Assembly: GCA_965279565.1 (NCBI GenBank)
Contig: OZ257249.1
Span: 124,001 to 188,000 of the forward strand
Direction of reading: 5' to 3'
Length of the DNA stretch: 64,000 nucleotides
DNA from: Tagaea sp965279565
GTDB lineage: Bacteria > Pseudomonadota > Alphaproteobacteria > CACIAM-22H2
Positions 45,656-53,584 of this stretch are shown one piece after another. The notes under the pieces are model-generated. The model ran no database searches. It had not been told where the DNA came from and saw only the letters and a list, made by a program, of their open reading frames with translations. Both the position numbers and the translations under genes were made by a program. Within the stretch, counting starts at the first letter, position 1; the number at the start of each line of letters is the position of its first letter.

Positions 45656-47260
45656 TCAGACGGTCGCGACCTGGCCGTCGCTGCGCGGATCGGTCGCCCC
45701 TTCGAGCAGCGCCGGCCCGCCGTCCTTCGCGGGCGTGCGCACGATCATGCCGGCATGGCCCATCAGGTCGGTGAAGTCGGGCGACATTTCCAGATCGTGG
45801 CCCATGCCGCGCAGGGCCGCGATGGTGCCCGCGGGAAAGCGGCTCTCGAGGCGCAGCTTGGTCGTCGCCGTGCCCCACGTGCGGCCGAGCAGCCAGCGCG
45901 GTGCCGTGACGGCCTGCTGCGGCGCCATGCCGTAGAACGCGTAGCGCGAGAACACCATTGCCTGCGTCTGCGGCTGGCCGTCGCCGCCCATCGTGCCGTA
46001 GACCATGGCGCGCCCGTCGTCGAAGCGCGCCATCGCGGGGTTGAGCGTGTGGAACGGCTTGCGGCCGGCGGCCAGTTCCTGCGGCGCCCCCTTCTCGAGC
46101 GAGAAGGACGTGCCGCGATTCTGGAACAGGATGCCGGTGTCGCGCCCCACCACGGCCGAGCCGAACTCCCAGTAGATCGACTGGATGAAGCTCGCCATGC
46201 GGCCCTCGGCGTCGATCACGCCCATCCAGATCGTGTCGCCTTTCTTGGGCGGCTGCGGCCAGGGTGCCGCGAGATGCGGGTCGAACTCGGCGGCGAGGCG
46301 CGCGATGCGCGAATCCGACAGCAGGCTCTGCGGATCGACATCCATGTAGGCCGGATCCTTGACGTGCCGGTCGCGCACGCGGAAGGCGAGCTTCGTCGCC
46401 TCGACCAGCGCGTGCACGTATTCGGGGCCATCGCAGGTTTCGGGCCTGAAGTGCTTGAACAGCGCGAGGATCATCAGCGCCGCCAGACCCTGCGTGGGCG
46501 GCGTCATGTTCCAGAGACGGGCGCCGGGCACGCCGACGGTCAATGGTGTTACCAGTTTCGCCTTGTGCCGGCGGTAGTCGTCGAGCGTGACGGGGCTGCC
46601 CGCGCGCGAAAGATCCGCCGCGATCGCCTCGGCGAGTTTCCCGCGATAGAAGCTTTCGGTCCCCTCCCGGCCGATGCGCTTCAGCGTCTCGCCCAGGGCC
46701 GCCTGCACGAAGCGCGTTCCCGGCTGCGGCACGCTGCCGCCGGGCAGGAACGCGGCCGCGAAGCCGGGGGCGGATTCGCATTCGGCGCGCTTGTCGGTCG
46801 TGAAGCGCGTCTGGCTCTCGGTCGCGGGGAAGCCTTCGCCCGCGTAGAACGCGCCCGGCTCCATCAGGCGCGACAGCGGCAGCTTCCCGCCCAGATTCTT
46901 CGCGACCTCGAAGGCGGCCCCCCAGCCGGAGACCGTGCCGGCAACAGTGTTGGCCGCCAACGGCCCGCGCGAGGGGATCGTGTCGTGGCCGAGCTTGCGG
47001 TACCACGCCGGCGACAAGGCACCCGCGGCGGCCCCGCACGCGTCGATGCCGACGGGCTTGCCGTCGCCGCCGTCGATCAGCCAGAAGCCGTCGCCGCCGA
47101 TCGCGTTCATGTGCGGGTAGACGACCGGGATCGTCGCCGCCATCGCGATCATCGCCTCGACCGCGTTGCCGCCCTCGCGCAGCACGTCGAGCCCGGCCTG
47201 CGAAGCCAGATGGTGGGGGGCGGTCGCCATGCCGCGATAGCCGCGCGGGGTGCTGAGCAT
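45656..47260 (-). CDS. gamma-glutamyltranspeptidase family Ntn-hydrolase (cytosolic type)
   Basis: The protein (534 residues) has the GGT fold: HHLASQAGLDVLREGGNAVEAMIAMAATIPVVYPHMNAIGGDGFWLI, MTPPTQGLAALMILALF and the self-cleavage region KKGDTIWMGVIDAEGRMASFIQSIY, where the Thr of GDT is the likely catalytic nucleophile. The downstream FQNRGTSFSLEKGAP and GTMGGDGQPQTQ blocks complete the active site. There is no signal peptide, unlike classical GGT, so it is probably cytosolic and may act on other gamma-glutamyl or acyl-amide substrates. A second GGT gene lies at 50560. Confidence 0.87.
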   Translation of the reverse strand: MLSTPRGYRGMATAPHHLASQAGLDVLREGGNAVEAMIAMAATIPVVYPHMNAIGGDGFWLIDGGDGKPVGIDACGAAAGALSPAWYRKLGHDTIPSRGPLAANTVAGTVSGWGAAFEVAKNLGGKLPLSRLMEPGAFYAGEGFPATESQTRFTTDKRAECESAPGFAAAFLPGGSVPQPGTRFVQAALGETLKRIGREGTESFYRGKLAEAIAADLSRAGSPVTLDDYRRHKAKLVTPLTVGVPGARLWNMTPPTQGLAALMILALFKHFRPETCDGPEYVHALVEATKLAFRVRDRHVKDPAYMDVDPQSLLSDSRIARLAAEFDPHLAAPWPQPPKKGDTIWMGVIDAEGRMASFIQSIYWEFGSAVVGRDTGILFQNRGTSFSLEKGAPQELAAGRKPFHTLNPAMARFDDGRAMVYGTMGGDGQPQTQAMVFSRYAFYGMAPQQAVTAPRWLLGRTWGTATTKLRLESRFPAGTIAALRGMGHDLEMSPDFTDLMGHAGMIVRTPAKDGGPALLEGATDPRSDGQVATV

Positions 47261-47316
47261 CGTGCTTGCCTTTGCTGCGGGGAAGTCTACGCTTTTTCCT
47301 ATCGGAGGGTCCGGCG

Positions 47317-47739
47317 ATGCGCAAAAGGTTTCTGGCCGTTCTGATGGCGCTTTTCTGGGCTTTCCCCGCCCACGCGCAGGGCATCGCCCCCGCCGATCAG
47401 GCTTCGATCCGCTCGACCATCGAACGCCAGATCGAGGCCTTCCGCGCCGACGACGGCGTGCGGGCCTTCTCCTTCGCCGACGATTCGATCCGCGCGATGT
47501 TCGGCGATCCGCAGCGCTTCATGGCGATGGTGCGCGAAGGCTACGCGATGATCTACCGCCCGCGTCGCTTCGCGTTCGGCGGGGCCGAGGACCGCGGCGA
47601 CACGGTGGCGCAGATCGTCGAGTTCGACGGGCTCGACGGCGCGTCGGCCGTTTTCCTCTACGAGATGCGCCGCCAGCCCGACGGCGGTTTCCGCATAGCC
47701 GGCGTCTATTTGTTGCGCGCGAACCGGCCGGCCGTCTAG
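47317..47739 (+). CDS. DUF4864 family secreted protein
   Basis: The 140-residue protein has a signal peptide (MRKRFLAVLMALFWAFPAHA) and the DUF4864 block: STIERQIEAFRADDGVRAFSFADDSIRAMFGDPQRFMAMVREGY, YRPRRFAFGG and FLYEMRRQPDGGFRIAGVYLL. The fold is NTF2/cystatin-like, and the function is unknown. CGGAGGG precedes the ATG at a suitable distance. It is divergent from the GGT gene and lies 37 bases before gpt on the same strand. Confidence 0.84.
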   Translation: MRKRFLAVLMALFWAFPAHAQGIAPADQASIRSTIERQIEAFRADDGVRAFSFADDSIRAMFGDPQRFMAMVREGYAMIYRPRRFAFGGAEDRGDTVAQIVEFDGLDGASAVFLYEMRRQPDGGFRIAGVYLLRANRPAV

Positions 47740-47776
47740 AACGGGCCACGCGCGACCGGCCCCGGAGATCCCGAAG

Positions 47777-48277
47777 ATGAGCACCGCCGACGACACCTAT
47801 CGCAAGATGTTCACCGTCTCGTGGCAGGAGCTGCATCGCGACTGCAAGGCGCTGGCCTGGAAGCTCGTCGCCGGCGGCCCGTGGCGCGGCATCGTGGCGA
47901 TCACGCGCGGCGGCCTGATCCCGGCGGGCATCATCGCGCGCGAGCTGGAGCTGCGCATCATCGACACCGTGTCGGTCGCCACCTACGAGGGCCAGAAGAT
48001 CGGCGACGCGTCGAGCATCCTGAAGCCGCTCGCCGCCTCCACCGTCGACGCGCCGGGCCCGCGCTGGCTGATCATCGACGACCTGGTCGACACGGGTGCG
48101 ACCGCCAAGATCGTGCGCGCGATGCTGCCGGGTGCGCATTTCGCCACGGTCTACGCGAAGCCCGCCGGCAAGCCGATGGTCGATACCTACGTGACCGAGA
48201 CCAGCCAGGACACGTGGATCATGTTCCCGTGGGATACCGAGCCGCAGTTCGCGCGGCCCATCGCGGCGGCGAAATAG
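47777..48277 (+). CDS. gpt: xanthine-guanine phosphoribosyltransferase
   Basis: The 166-residue purine salvage enzyme joins guanine or xanthine to PRPP. It contains VAITRGGLIPAGIIARELELR, the PRPP-binding motif WLIIDDLVDTGATAKIVRAM (with the conserved DDLVDTGAT), and the base-specificity region SQDTWIMFPWDTEPQF. Length and motif order match bacterial XGPRT. It ends one base before the convergent fnr stop. Confidence 0.95.
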   Translation: MSTADDTYRKMFTVSWQELHRDCKALAWKLVAGGPWRGIVAITRGGLIPAGIIARELELRIIDTVSVATYEGQKIGDASSILKPLAASTVDAPGPRWLIIDDLVDTGATAKIVRAMLPGAHFATVYAKPAGKPMVDTYVTETSQDTWIMFPWDTEPQFARPIAAAK

Positions 48278-48278
48278 T

Positions 48279-49031
48279 TCAGCCGCCTTCGGCGAGATCC
48301 TCGAGCGCCTCGCGCTTCACGATCTCGATGCGCGTCTGCTCGGGCAACGCGATGATCCCGTCCTTGCGCAGCTGCGTGAAGGTGCGGCTCACCGTCTCGA
48401 TCGTCAGCCCCAGATAGTCGGCGATGTCGGCGCGGCTCATCGGCAGCGGCAGCGGGCTCGCCGGCTGGCCGCGCGCGACCGCGCGCTTCGAGACCATCAA
48501 CAGGAAGCTCGCCAGACGCTCGCGCGCCGTCTTGCGGCCGAGCAGCAGCATCTGGTCCTGTGCGGCGACCAGTTCGTTGCCCGCCATCTCGAGCAGCCGG
48601 TGCTCGAGGTTCGGCAGCTCGTGCAGCAGCTTCTCCATGCGCTGGCGCGGGAAGCGGCACAGGCGCAGCGCCGTCACCGCCTCGGCCGAATAGGCATAGG
48701 TCTTGTTCAGCGCCACGCCGAGGAAATCGCCCGGGAAAAGGAAGCCGGTGATCTGGCGCCGCCCGTCGGGCAGCAGCTTGTAGAGCTTCACCGACCCTTC
48801 GACGACGTTCGACAGGTGCTCGGCCGGCTCGCCTTCCTGGAACAGCGTGGCGTGCGGATCGAGGCGCACGACGGTCGTGATGGTGCGCAGCCGCGCGAGC
48901 TGGTCGGGTTCCAGCACCTCGCACACGCTGGTCTCGCGGATGGCGCAGTCGTCGCACGGCGATTCGTGCGCGCGCAGCCGGTCGACCGGTGCGGGCTTGA
49001 GGGCCGCCTGTTCGCGAGACTGCGTCGACAT
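48279..49031 (-). CDS. fnrL: FNR-type oxygen-sensing transcription factor (FnrL group)
   Basis: The 250-residue CRP/FNR regulator has a 4Fe-4S ligand set at Cys26, Cys29 and Cys37 (C-x2-C-x7-C) and a fourth Cys125, the FnrL spacing. The sensor domain is a cNMP-like jelly roll (LFQEGEPAEHLSNVVEGSVKLYKLL). The HTH reads MSRADIADYLGLTIETVSRTFTQLRKDGII, with the Glu/Ser/Arg set (ETVSR) that reads TTGAT-N4-ATCAA sites. It is active under low oxygen. A perfect FNR box lies 0.8 kb away at 49834. Confidence 0.94.
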   Translation of the reverse strand: MSTQSREQAALKPAPVDRLRAHESPCDDCAIRETSVCEVLEPDQLARLRTITTVVRLDPHATLFQEGEPAEHLSNVVEGSVKLYKLLPDGRRQITGFLFPGDFLGVALNKTYAYSAEAVTALRLCRFPRQRMEKLLHELPNLEHRLLEMAGNELVAAQDQMLLLGRKTARERLASFLLMVSKRAVARGQPASPLPLPMSRADIADYLGLTIETVSRTFTQLRKDGIIALPEQTRIEIVKREALEDLAEGG

Positions 49032-49207
49032 CCTGCGTGCTTGTCCCTTCGCGTGCCGGCAAATGCCCGTCGCATATTGGAGTGTCCCCACGGGCGACAC
49101 AAGCCTTGCGCGCATGGCACCGGCCGGGTCGTCGAAAAATAACCCGGGGATTTCATATGCTTGTCGGGCGCGGTGAACTGTCGCGCGTTCTGCGGCGTAC
49201 CGGAAGG

Positions 49208-49837
49208 ATGAGATTTATAGCCCTCGTCCTCTGCCTGCTCGCCACACCGGCCGCCGCCGACACCCGCACGCTCACCTTCGACGTGACGCGCGACGGCGCT
49301 TCGATCGGCACGCACCGCGTCTCGATCGGCACCAGGGGCGCGCGCACCGACGTCGCCATCGAGATCGACCTCGAAGTCCGCTTCGCGTTCCTGACGCTCT
49401 ACCGCTACACCCACCGTGCGCGCGAGACGTGGATCGGGACCGACCTCGTGGCCCTCGACGCGACGACCGACGACAACGGAACGCCGACGCGCGTCGCCGC
49501 GCGCGCCGTGGCCGGCGGCCTCGCCGTCGAAGGCAGCGGCGGCAGCTACATCGCACCGGCCGGCACGTTCCCGACCAGCTACTGGAAGCGCGAGAAGGTC
49601 CGCCAGACGCAGCTGCTCGACACGCAGAGCGGCAGGCTCGTCGCGGTGCGCAACGCGGGCTCGGCCGCGCGCGACGCCGACGTCGACGGAACCGTGCAGC
49701 CGGTCGAAATCCACCGCATCGACGGCGATCTCGCCGCCGAGGTGGGCTACGCCGCCGACGGAAGCTGGGCCACGCTCGCGTTCGAGGCGCGCGGTGCCCG
49801 GATCGGCTATGTCCGGCGCAGCGCGGACGGCGGTTGA
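49208..49837 (+). CDS. DUF6134 family periplasmic protein
   Basis: This 209-residue protein has a signal peptide (MRFIALVLCLLATPAAAD) and a beta-rich mature part: RTLTFDVTRDGASIGTHRVSIG, FAFLTLYRYTHRARETWIGTDLVALDATTDDNG, and PAGTFPTSYWKREKVRQTQLLDTQSGRLV. These are features of the DUF6134 family, which has no assigned role. ATG 49208 opens the signal peptide directly. ATG 49157 has the better ribosome site (GGGGA) and would give a long basic n-region. Its stop codon lies inside the FNR box. Confidence 0.8.
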   Translation: MRFIALVLCLLATPAAADTRTLTFDVTRDGASIGTHRVSIGTRGARTDVAIEIDLEVRFAFLTLYRYTHRARETWIGTDLVALDATTDDNGTPTRVAARAVAGGLAVEGSGGSYIAPAGTFPTSYWKREKVRQTQLLDTQSGRLVAVRNAGSAARDADVDGTVQPVEIHRIDGDLAAEVGYAADGSWATLAFEARGARIGYVRRSADGG

Positions 49838-49847
49838 TTCAAATCAA
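49834..49847. promoter_or_regulatory. perfect FNR box
   Basis: TTGATTCAAATCAA matches the FNR consensus TTGAT-N4-ATCAA at every fixed position. It lies 37 bases before the ATG of the gene at 49884 and overlaps the stop of the preceding gene. An FnrL-type regulator is encoded nearby. Confidence 0.7.
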
Positions 49848-49883
49848 CGCGACGCTGGCCGGCGGCCGCCATTATCCGCGACG

Positions 49884-50426
49884 ATGACCGCCCGCCACAT
49901 ACCGCCCAAGGAACCGATGGCCGCACCGCGCCGGCAGTTCGTCGCGCGCCATCTGCGCGGGGCGGACGTGCTGCGCGCCTTCCCGCTCGCCCGGCTCGCC
50001 GCCGGCCACCTGACGCTCGCGGCCTGGCTGCGCTACGCCGAGGCGATGGGGGCCGAACCGCCGGGCGCCAAGCGCGCCCGCCGCCGGACGGCCGGCAGGG
50101 CCGAGCGCGGCCTGCTGGCGCTCGAGGACCGGCGCGGCTACCTGCAGGCCTTCTGCAGCTTCGCGGTGCGCCCCGATCTCGCCGCCGGCCGGCGTCTGGA
50201 TATCGACAACATTGTTACCCTTGGCCTGATCGACAGCGAAGGGCCCGCGGGCGAGATGATCGGCTCGATCGAGAAGCTGGCGCGCGAGCTCGACTGCCCC
50301 GCCTTCGCGATCCGCCTGCCACCCGACCGGCAGGCGGCCGGTGCCAGCCGCCATGCGCTGGACGCGCTGCTCGGAACCCGCCACGATCAGTCGGGCGTAT
50401 ACCGGCTGGTCGGCGCCCCGAAATAG
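49884..50426 (+). CDS. uncharacterised protein under a putative FNR site
   Basis: I do not recognise this 180-residue protein. The N-terminal half is very basic (RRQFVARHLRGADVLRAFPL, AKRARRRTAGRAERG). The C-terminal half contains GYLQAFCSFAVRPDLAAGRRLDIDNIV, GEMIGSIEKLARELDCPAFAIRLPPD and SGVYRLVGAPK. The beta-strand/helix pattern vaguely recalls a GNAT-type fold, but no acetyl-CoA motif is clear. ATG 49917 is an alternative start. The FNR box upstream suggests induction at low oxygen. Confidence 0.65.
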   Translation: MTARHIPPKEPMAAPRRQFVARHLRGADVLRAFPLARLAAGHLTLAAWLRYAEAMGAEPPGAKRARRRTAGRAERGLLALEDRRGYLQAFCSFAVRPDLAAGRRLDIDNIVTLGLIDSEGPAGEMIGSIEKLARELDCPAFAIRLPPDRQAAGASRHALDALLGTRHDQSGVYRLVGAPK

Positions 50427-50559
50427 CGACCAATATCGGGCGCTTGGGGCGACTCGTCTCTTGCCCTCGGCGGCTCGAAGCGCCTAGATTTCGGGCCTTG
50501 CGTGGTGACGCGGACACACTGTCCCCGCCGTCCACGGACCGGATCAGGACTGCGCCCGC

Positions 50560-52350
50560 GTGAATACCGGCTTCTCGGCAGCGTCGCGCCTCGTTTCGTT
50601 CGTCCGCGCGGCCGCCGGCTTCGCGGCGGCCCTTTCGCTTTCCATATCGATCGCCGCGTCCGCGCAGACCGTGCGCCCGCAGCCCGAAGGCCCGACCGGC
50701 AACGCCGCCCCGCGTGCCAGCGTCGTCGGCGAACGCCACATGGTGTCGGCCGCCAATCCGATCGCGGCGGATGTCGGCCGCCAGGTCCTGCGCCAGGGCG
50801 GCAGTGCCGTCGACGCGGCGATCGCCATGCAGATGGTCCTGGCACTCGTCGAACCGCAGAGCTCGGGCATCGGCGGCGGCGCGTTCCTCGTCCACTACAA
50901 CGCCGAGACGAAGAAGGTCGAAACCTACGACGGGCGCGAGACCGCCCCCGCCGCCGCGCGTCCCGACATGTTCCTCGATGCCGACGGCAAGCCCCTGCCC
51001 TTCGCGCGGGCCGCGATGGGCGGGCATGCGGTCGGCGTGCCGGGCCTCGTCGGCGTGCTCGCCCTCGCCCACGACGACCATGGCCGCCTGCCCTGGGCGC
51101 GCCTGTTCGAGCCGGCGATGCGCCTGGCCACCGACGGCTTCCCGATTTCGCCGCGCCTGCACCAGCTTGTCGCCGACACGCCGCAGCTCAAGGAATTCCC
51201 CGGGTCGCGCGAATATTTCTTCGACGCCGAAGGCAACCCGAAGGCGGCCGGTTCGCGCCTCGCGAACCCGGCACTCGCGGAAACGCTGCGCATCATCGCC
51301 AACGGCAGTGCCCCCGCCTTCTACAATGGCGGCCTCGCGCGCGCGATGGTCCGCGCGGTCACGAACAACGGCGTGCCCGGCACGCTGACGGTCGAGGACA
51401 TGAAGGGCTACAAGGCCGTCAAGCGCGAGCCGGTGTGCGGCGCCTACCGGCAGTACAGGGTCTGCGGCATGGGGCCGCCATCGTCGGGCGGTGTCGCCAT
51501 CGCGCAGATCCTGGGCATGCTCGAACGCTTCGACATGCGCCAGCTCGGCGCCAACACGCCGGCCGCGATCCACCTGCTGGCCGAGGCCGAACGCCTCGCC
51601 TTCGCCGACCGCGCGCGCTACATGGCCGATGCCGATTTCGAGCCGGCCCCGCTGGCCAAGCTCGTCGACCGCAAGTACATCGCTGCCCGCTCGAAGCTGA
51701 TCAGCCCGGAACGCAGCATGGGCCGCGCCGAGCCGGGGCGCTTCCAGCGCGGCGCGATGCGGGCACCCGACACGACGAGCGAGCTTCCGGCCACGACGCA
51801 TTTCTCGGTCGTCGACGGGGCGGGCAACGCGATCGCGATGACGTCGTCGATCGAACAGGCCTTCGGCAGCCGCGTGTTCGTGCGCGGCTTCCTGCTCAAC
51901 AACCACATGACCGACTTCGCGCTGAAGCCGAAGGATGGCGAAACGCCGAACATCAACCGGATCGAGCCAGGCAAGCGGCCGCGCAGCTCGATGTCGCCCA
52001 CCATCGTCGTCGACCGCGAAGGCCGGCTCGTGCTGACGATCGGCTCGCCCGGCGGTCCGCGCATCATCCCATATGTGGCGCAGGCCATCGTCGCCACGCT
52101 CGACTGGGGCCTCGACCTGCAGAAGGCCCTCGCCCTGCCGCACGCGGCCAACATGAACGGCGCGACCGAACTGGAGCGCGACACGCCGATCGCCGCCATC
52201 GCCCCGGACCTGCGCGCACTGGGGCACGACGTGAACCTCGTTTCGCACACCAGCGGCCTGCACGCGATCCAGATCGTCCGCCGGCAGGGCAAGACGCAGC
52301 TCGTCGGCGCCGCCGATCCGCGCCGCGAGGGCGAGGCGCTGGGCGACTAG
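50560..52350 (+). CDS. ggt: gamma-glutamyltranspeptidase, exported
   Basis: The 596-residue periplasmic enzyme cleaves glutathione and other gamma-glutamyl compounds. It has a signal peptide (AAGFAAALSLSISIAASAQ), AANPIAADVGRQVLRQGGSAVDAAIAMQMVLALVEPQSSGIGGGAFLVHY, RETAPAAA (gamma-glutamyl-binding Arg region), the self-processing and nucleophile Thr in ELPATTHFSVVDGAGNAIAMT, and GKRPRSSMSPTIV with the oxyanion residues, then GSPGGPRII. All active-site motifs of canonical GGT are present. The start is GTG 50560. It lies 4.7 kb from a cytosolic relative. Confidence 0.93.
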   Translation: MNTGFSAASRLVSFVRAAAGFAAALSLSISIAASAQTVRPQPEGPTGNAAPRASVVGERHMVSAANPIAADVGRQVLRQGGSAVDAAIAMQMVLALVEPQSSGIGGGAFLVHYNAETKKVETYDGRETAPAAARPDMFLDADGKPLPFARAAMGGHAVGVPGLVGVLALAHDDHGRLPWARLFEPAMRLATDGFPISPRLHQLVADTPQLKEFPGSREYFFDAEGNPKAAGSRLANPALAETLRIIANGSAPAFYNGGLARAMVRAVTNNGVPGTLTVEDMKGYKAVKREPVCGAYRQYRVCGMGPPSSGGVAIAQILGMLERFDMRQLGANTPAAIHLLAEAERLAFADRARYMADADFEPAPLAKLVDRKYIAARSKLISPERSMGRAEPGRFQRGAMRAPDTTSELPATTHFSVVDGAGNAIAMTSSIEQAFGSRVFVRGFLLNNHMTDFALKPKDGETPNINRIEPGKRPRSSMSPTIVVDREGRLVLTIGSPGGPRIIPYVAQAIVATLDWGLDLQKALALPHAANMNGATELERDTPIAAIAPDLRALGHDVNLVSHTSGLHAIQIVRRQGKTQLVGAADPRREGEALGD

Positions 52351-52392
52351 CGCTTGCTTTCGGCACCGCGGACGCGCAGTTTCCCGCCCGCA

Positions 52393-53583
52393 ATGACCAG
52401 CCCCCTTCCCACCGTCCTGCTCCAGCCCCAACGCCACAAGCGCCTGCGCGCCGGCCATCCGTGGGCTTTCTCCAACGAAATCCAGATGGACAACGCCGCC
52501 AAGGCGCTGCCCAAGGGCGCGCTCGTGCGCCTGACGGCCAGCCACGGCGAGCCGCTGGGGACCGCGTTCTTCAACGCGCACACGCTGATCGCCGCGCGCA
52601 TCGTCGAGCGCGACGCCGGCAAGGCGATCGACGCCGCGTGGTGTGCGGCGCGCCTGAAGTCCGCACTCGCCCTGCGCGAGCGGCTCTATCCGGGCGGCTT
52701 CTACCGGCTGATCCACGCCGAGGCGGACGGGTTGCCGGGCCTGGTCATCGACCGTTACGGCGACACGCTCGTCGTCCAGCGCAATGCGGCGGGCATCGAG
52801 ATCATCTGGCCGCAGCTGCTCGAAGCGATCGACGCCGTACTCGCCCCCAAGACCATCGTGCTGCGCGACGATTCGAACGCGCGCACCTTCGAAGGCCTGC
52901 CGACGACCACGCAGACGCTGCGCGGCACGGTCGACGGACCGATCCCGCTGCTCGAGAATGGTGCTCGCTTCCTCGCCGACGCGACCGGCGGCCAGAAAAC
53001 CGGCTGGTTCTACGACCAGCGCGACAACCGCCGCGCGGTCGCCGCCGTGTCGGCGGGGGCGCGCGTGCTCGACCTCTACACCTATGCCGGCGGCTTCGGC
53101 GTGCTCGCGGCCCTTGCGGGGGCATCGCAGGTCACGATGGTCGACCGCTCGGAAGGTGCCCTCGATCTCGCGCGCAACGCCGCCGAGGCGAACGGCGTGA
53201 CGGACAAATGCCGCTTCGAGAAGGCAGAGATCTTCGGGCATCTCGAAACGCTGGCGGCGGCGGGCGAACGCTACGACGTGGTCGTCGCCGACCCGCCCGC
53301 CTTCGCCAAGTCGCGCAAGGACGTGCCGACCGCGCTGAAAGGCTACCGAAAGCTCGCGCGCATGTCGGCCGAACTGGTCAGCCCCGGCGGCTTCCTGCTT
53401 GCCGCTTCGTGCTCGCACAACGTGACGCCGGAGAACTTCCTCGAGGAAGTCGCGCGCGGCATGGCCGATGCCGGGCGCACGGGGCGCATCGTGCGCGCGG
53501 CCGGTGCGGCCGGCGACCATCCGCTGCACCCGCAGCTTCCCGAGAGCGCCTATCTGAAGGCGCTGCTCTTCGCGGTCGACTGA
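52393..53583 (+). CDS. rlmI: class I SAM-dependent 23S rRNA cytosine methyltransferase (RlmI-like)
   Basis: The product (396 residues) has an N-terminal PUA domain (VLLQPQRHKRLRAGHPWAFSNEI to LVRLTASHGEPLGTAFFN), a middle EEHEE-like domain and a C-terminal Rossmann methylase: GWFYDQRDNRRAV, VLDLYTYAGGFGVLAALAGASQVTMVDRS, and the catalytic motif VVVADPPAFAKSRKDV. The C-terminal SCSHNVTPENF block is also typical. RlmI methylates C1962 in E. coli, and orthology is inferred. It starts 43 bases after ggt and converges on the gene at 53585. Confidence 0.92.
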   Translation: MTSPLPTVLLQPQRHKRLRAGHPWAFSNEIQMDNAAKALPKGALVRLTASHGEPLGTAFFNAHTLIAARIVERDAGKAIDAAWCAARLKSALALRERLYPGGFYRLIHAEADGLPGLVIDRYGDTLVVQRNAAGIEIIWPQLLEAIDAVLAPKTIVLRDDSNARTFEGLPTTTQTLRGTVDGPIPLLENGARFLADATGGQKTGWFYDQRDNRRAVAAVSAGARVLDLYTYAGGFGVLAALAGASQVTMVDRSEGALDLARNAAEANGVTDKCRFEKAEIFGHLETLAAAGERYDVVVADPPAFAKSRKDVPTALKGYRKLARMSAELVSPGGFLLAASCSHNVTPENFLEEVARGMADAGRTGRIVRAAGAAGDHPLHPQLPESAYLKALLFAVD

Positions 53584-53584
53584 C

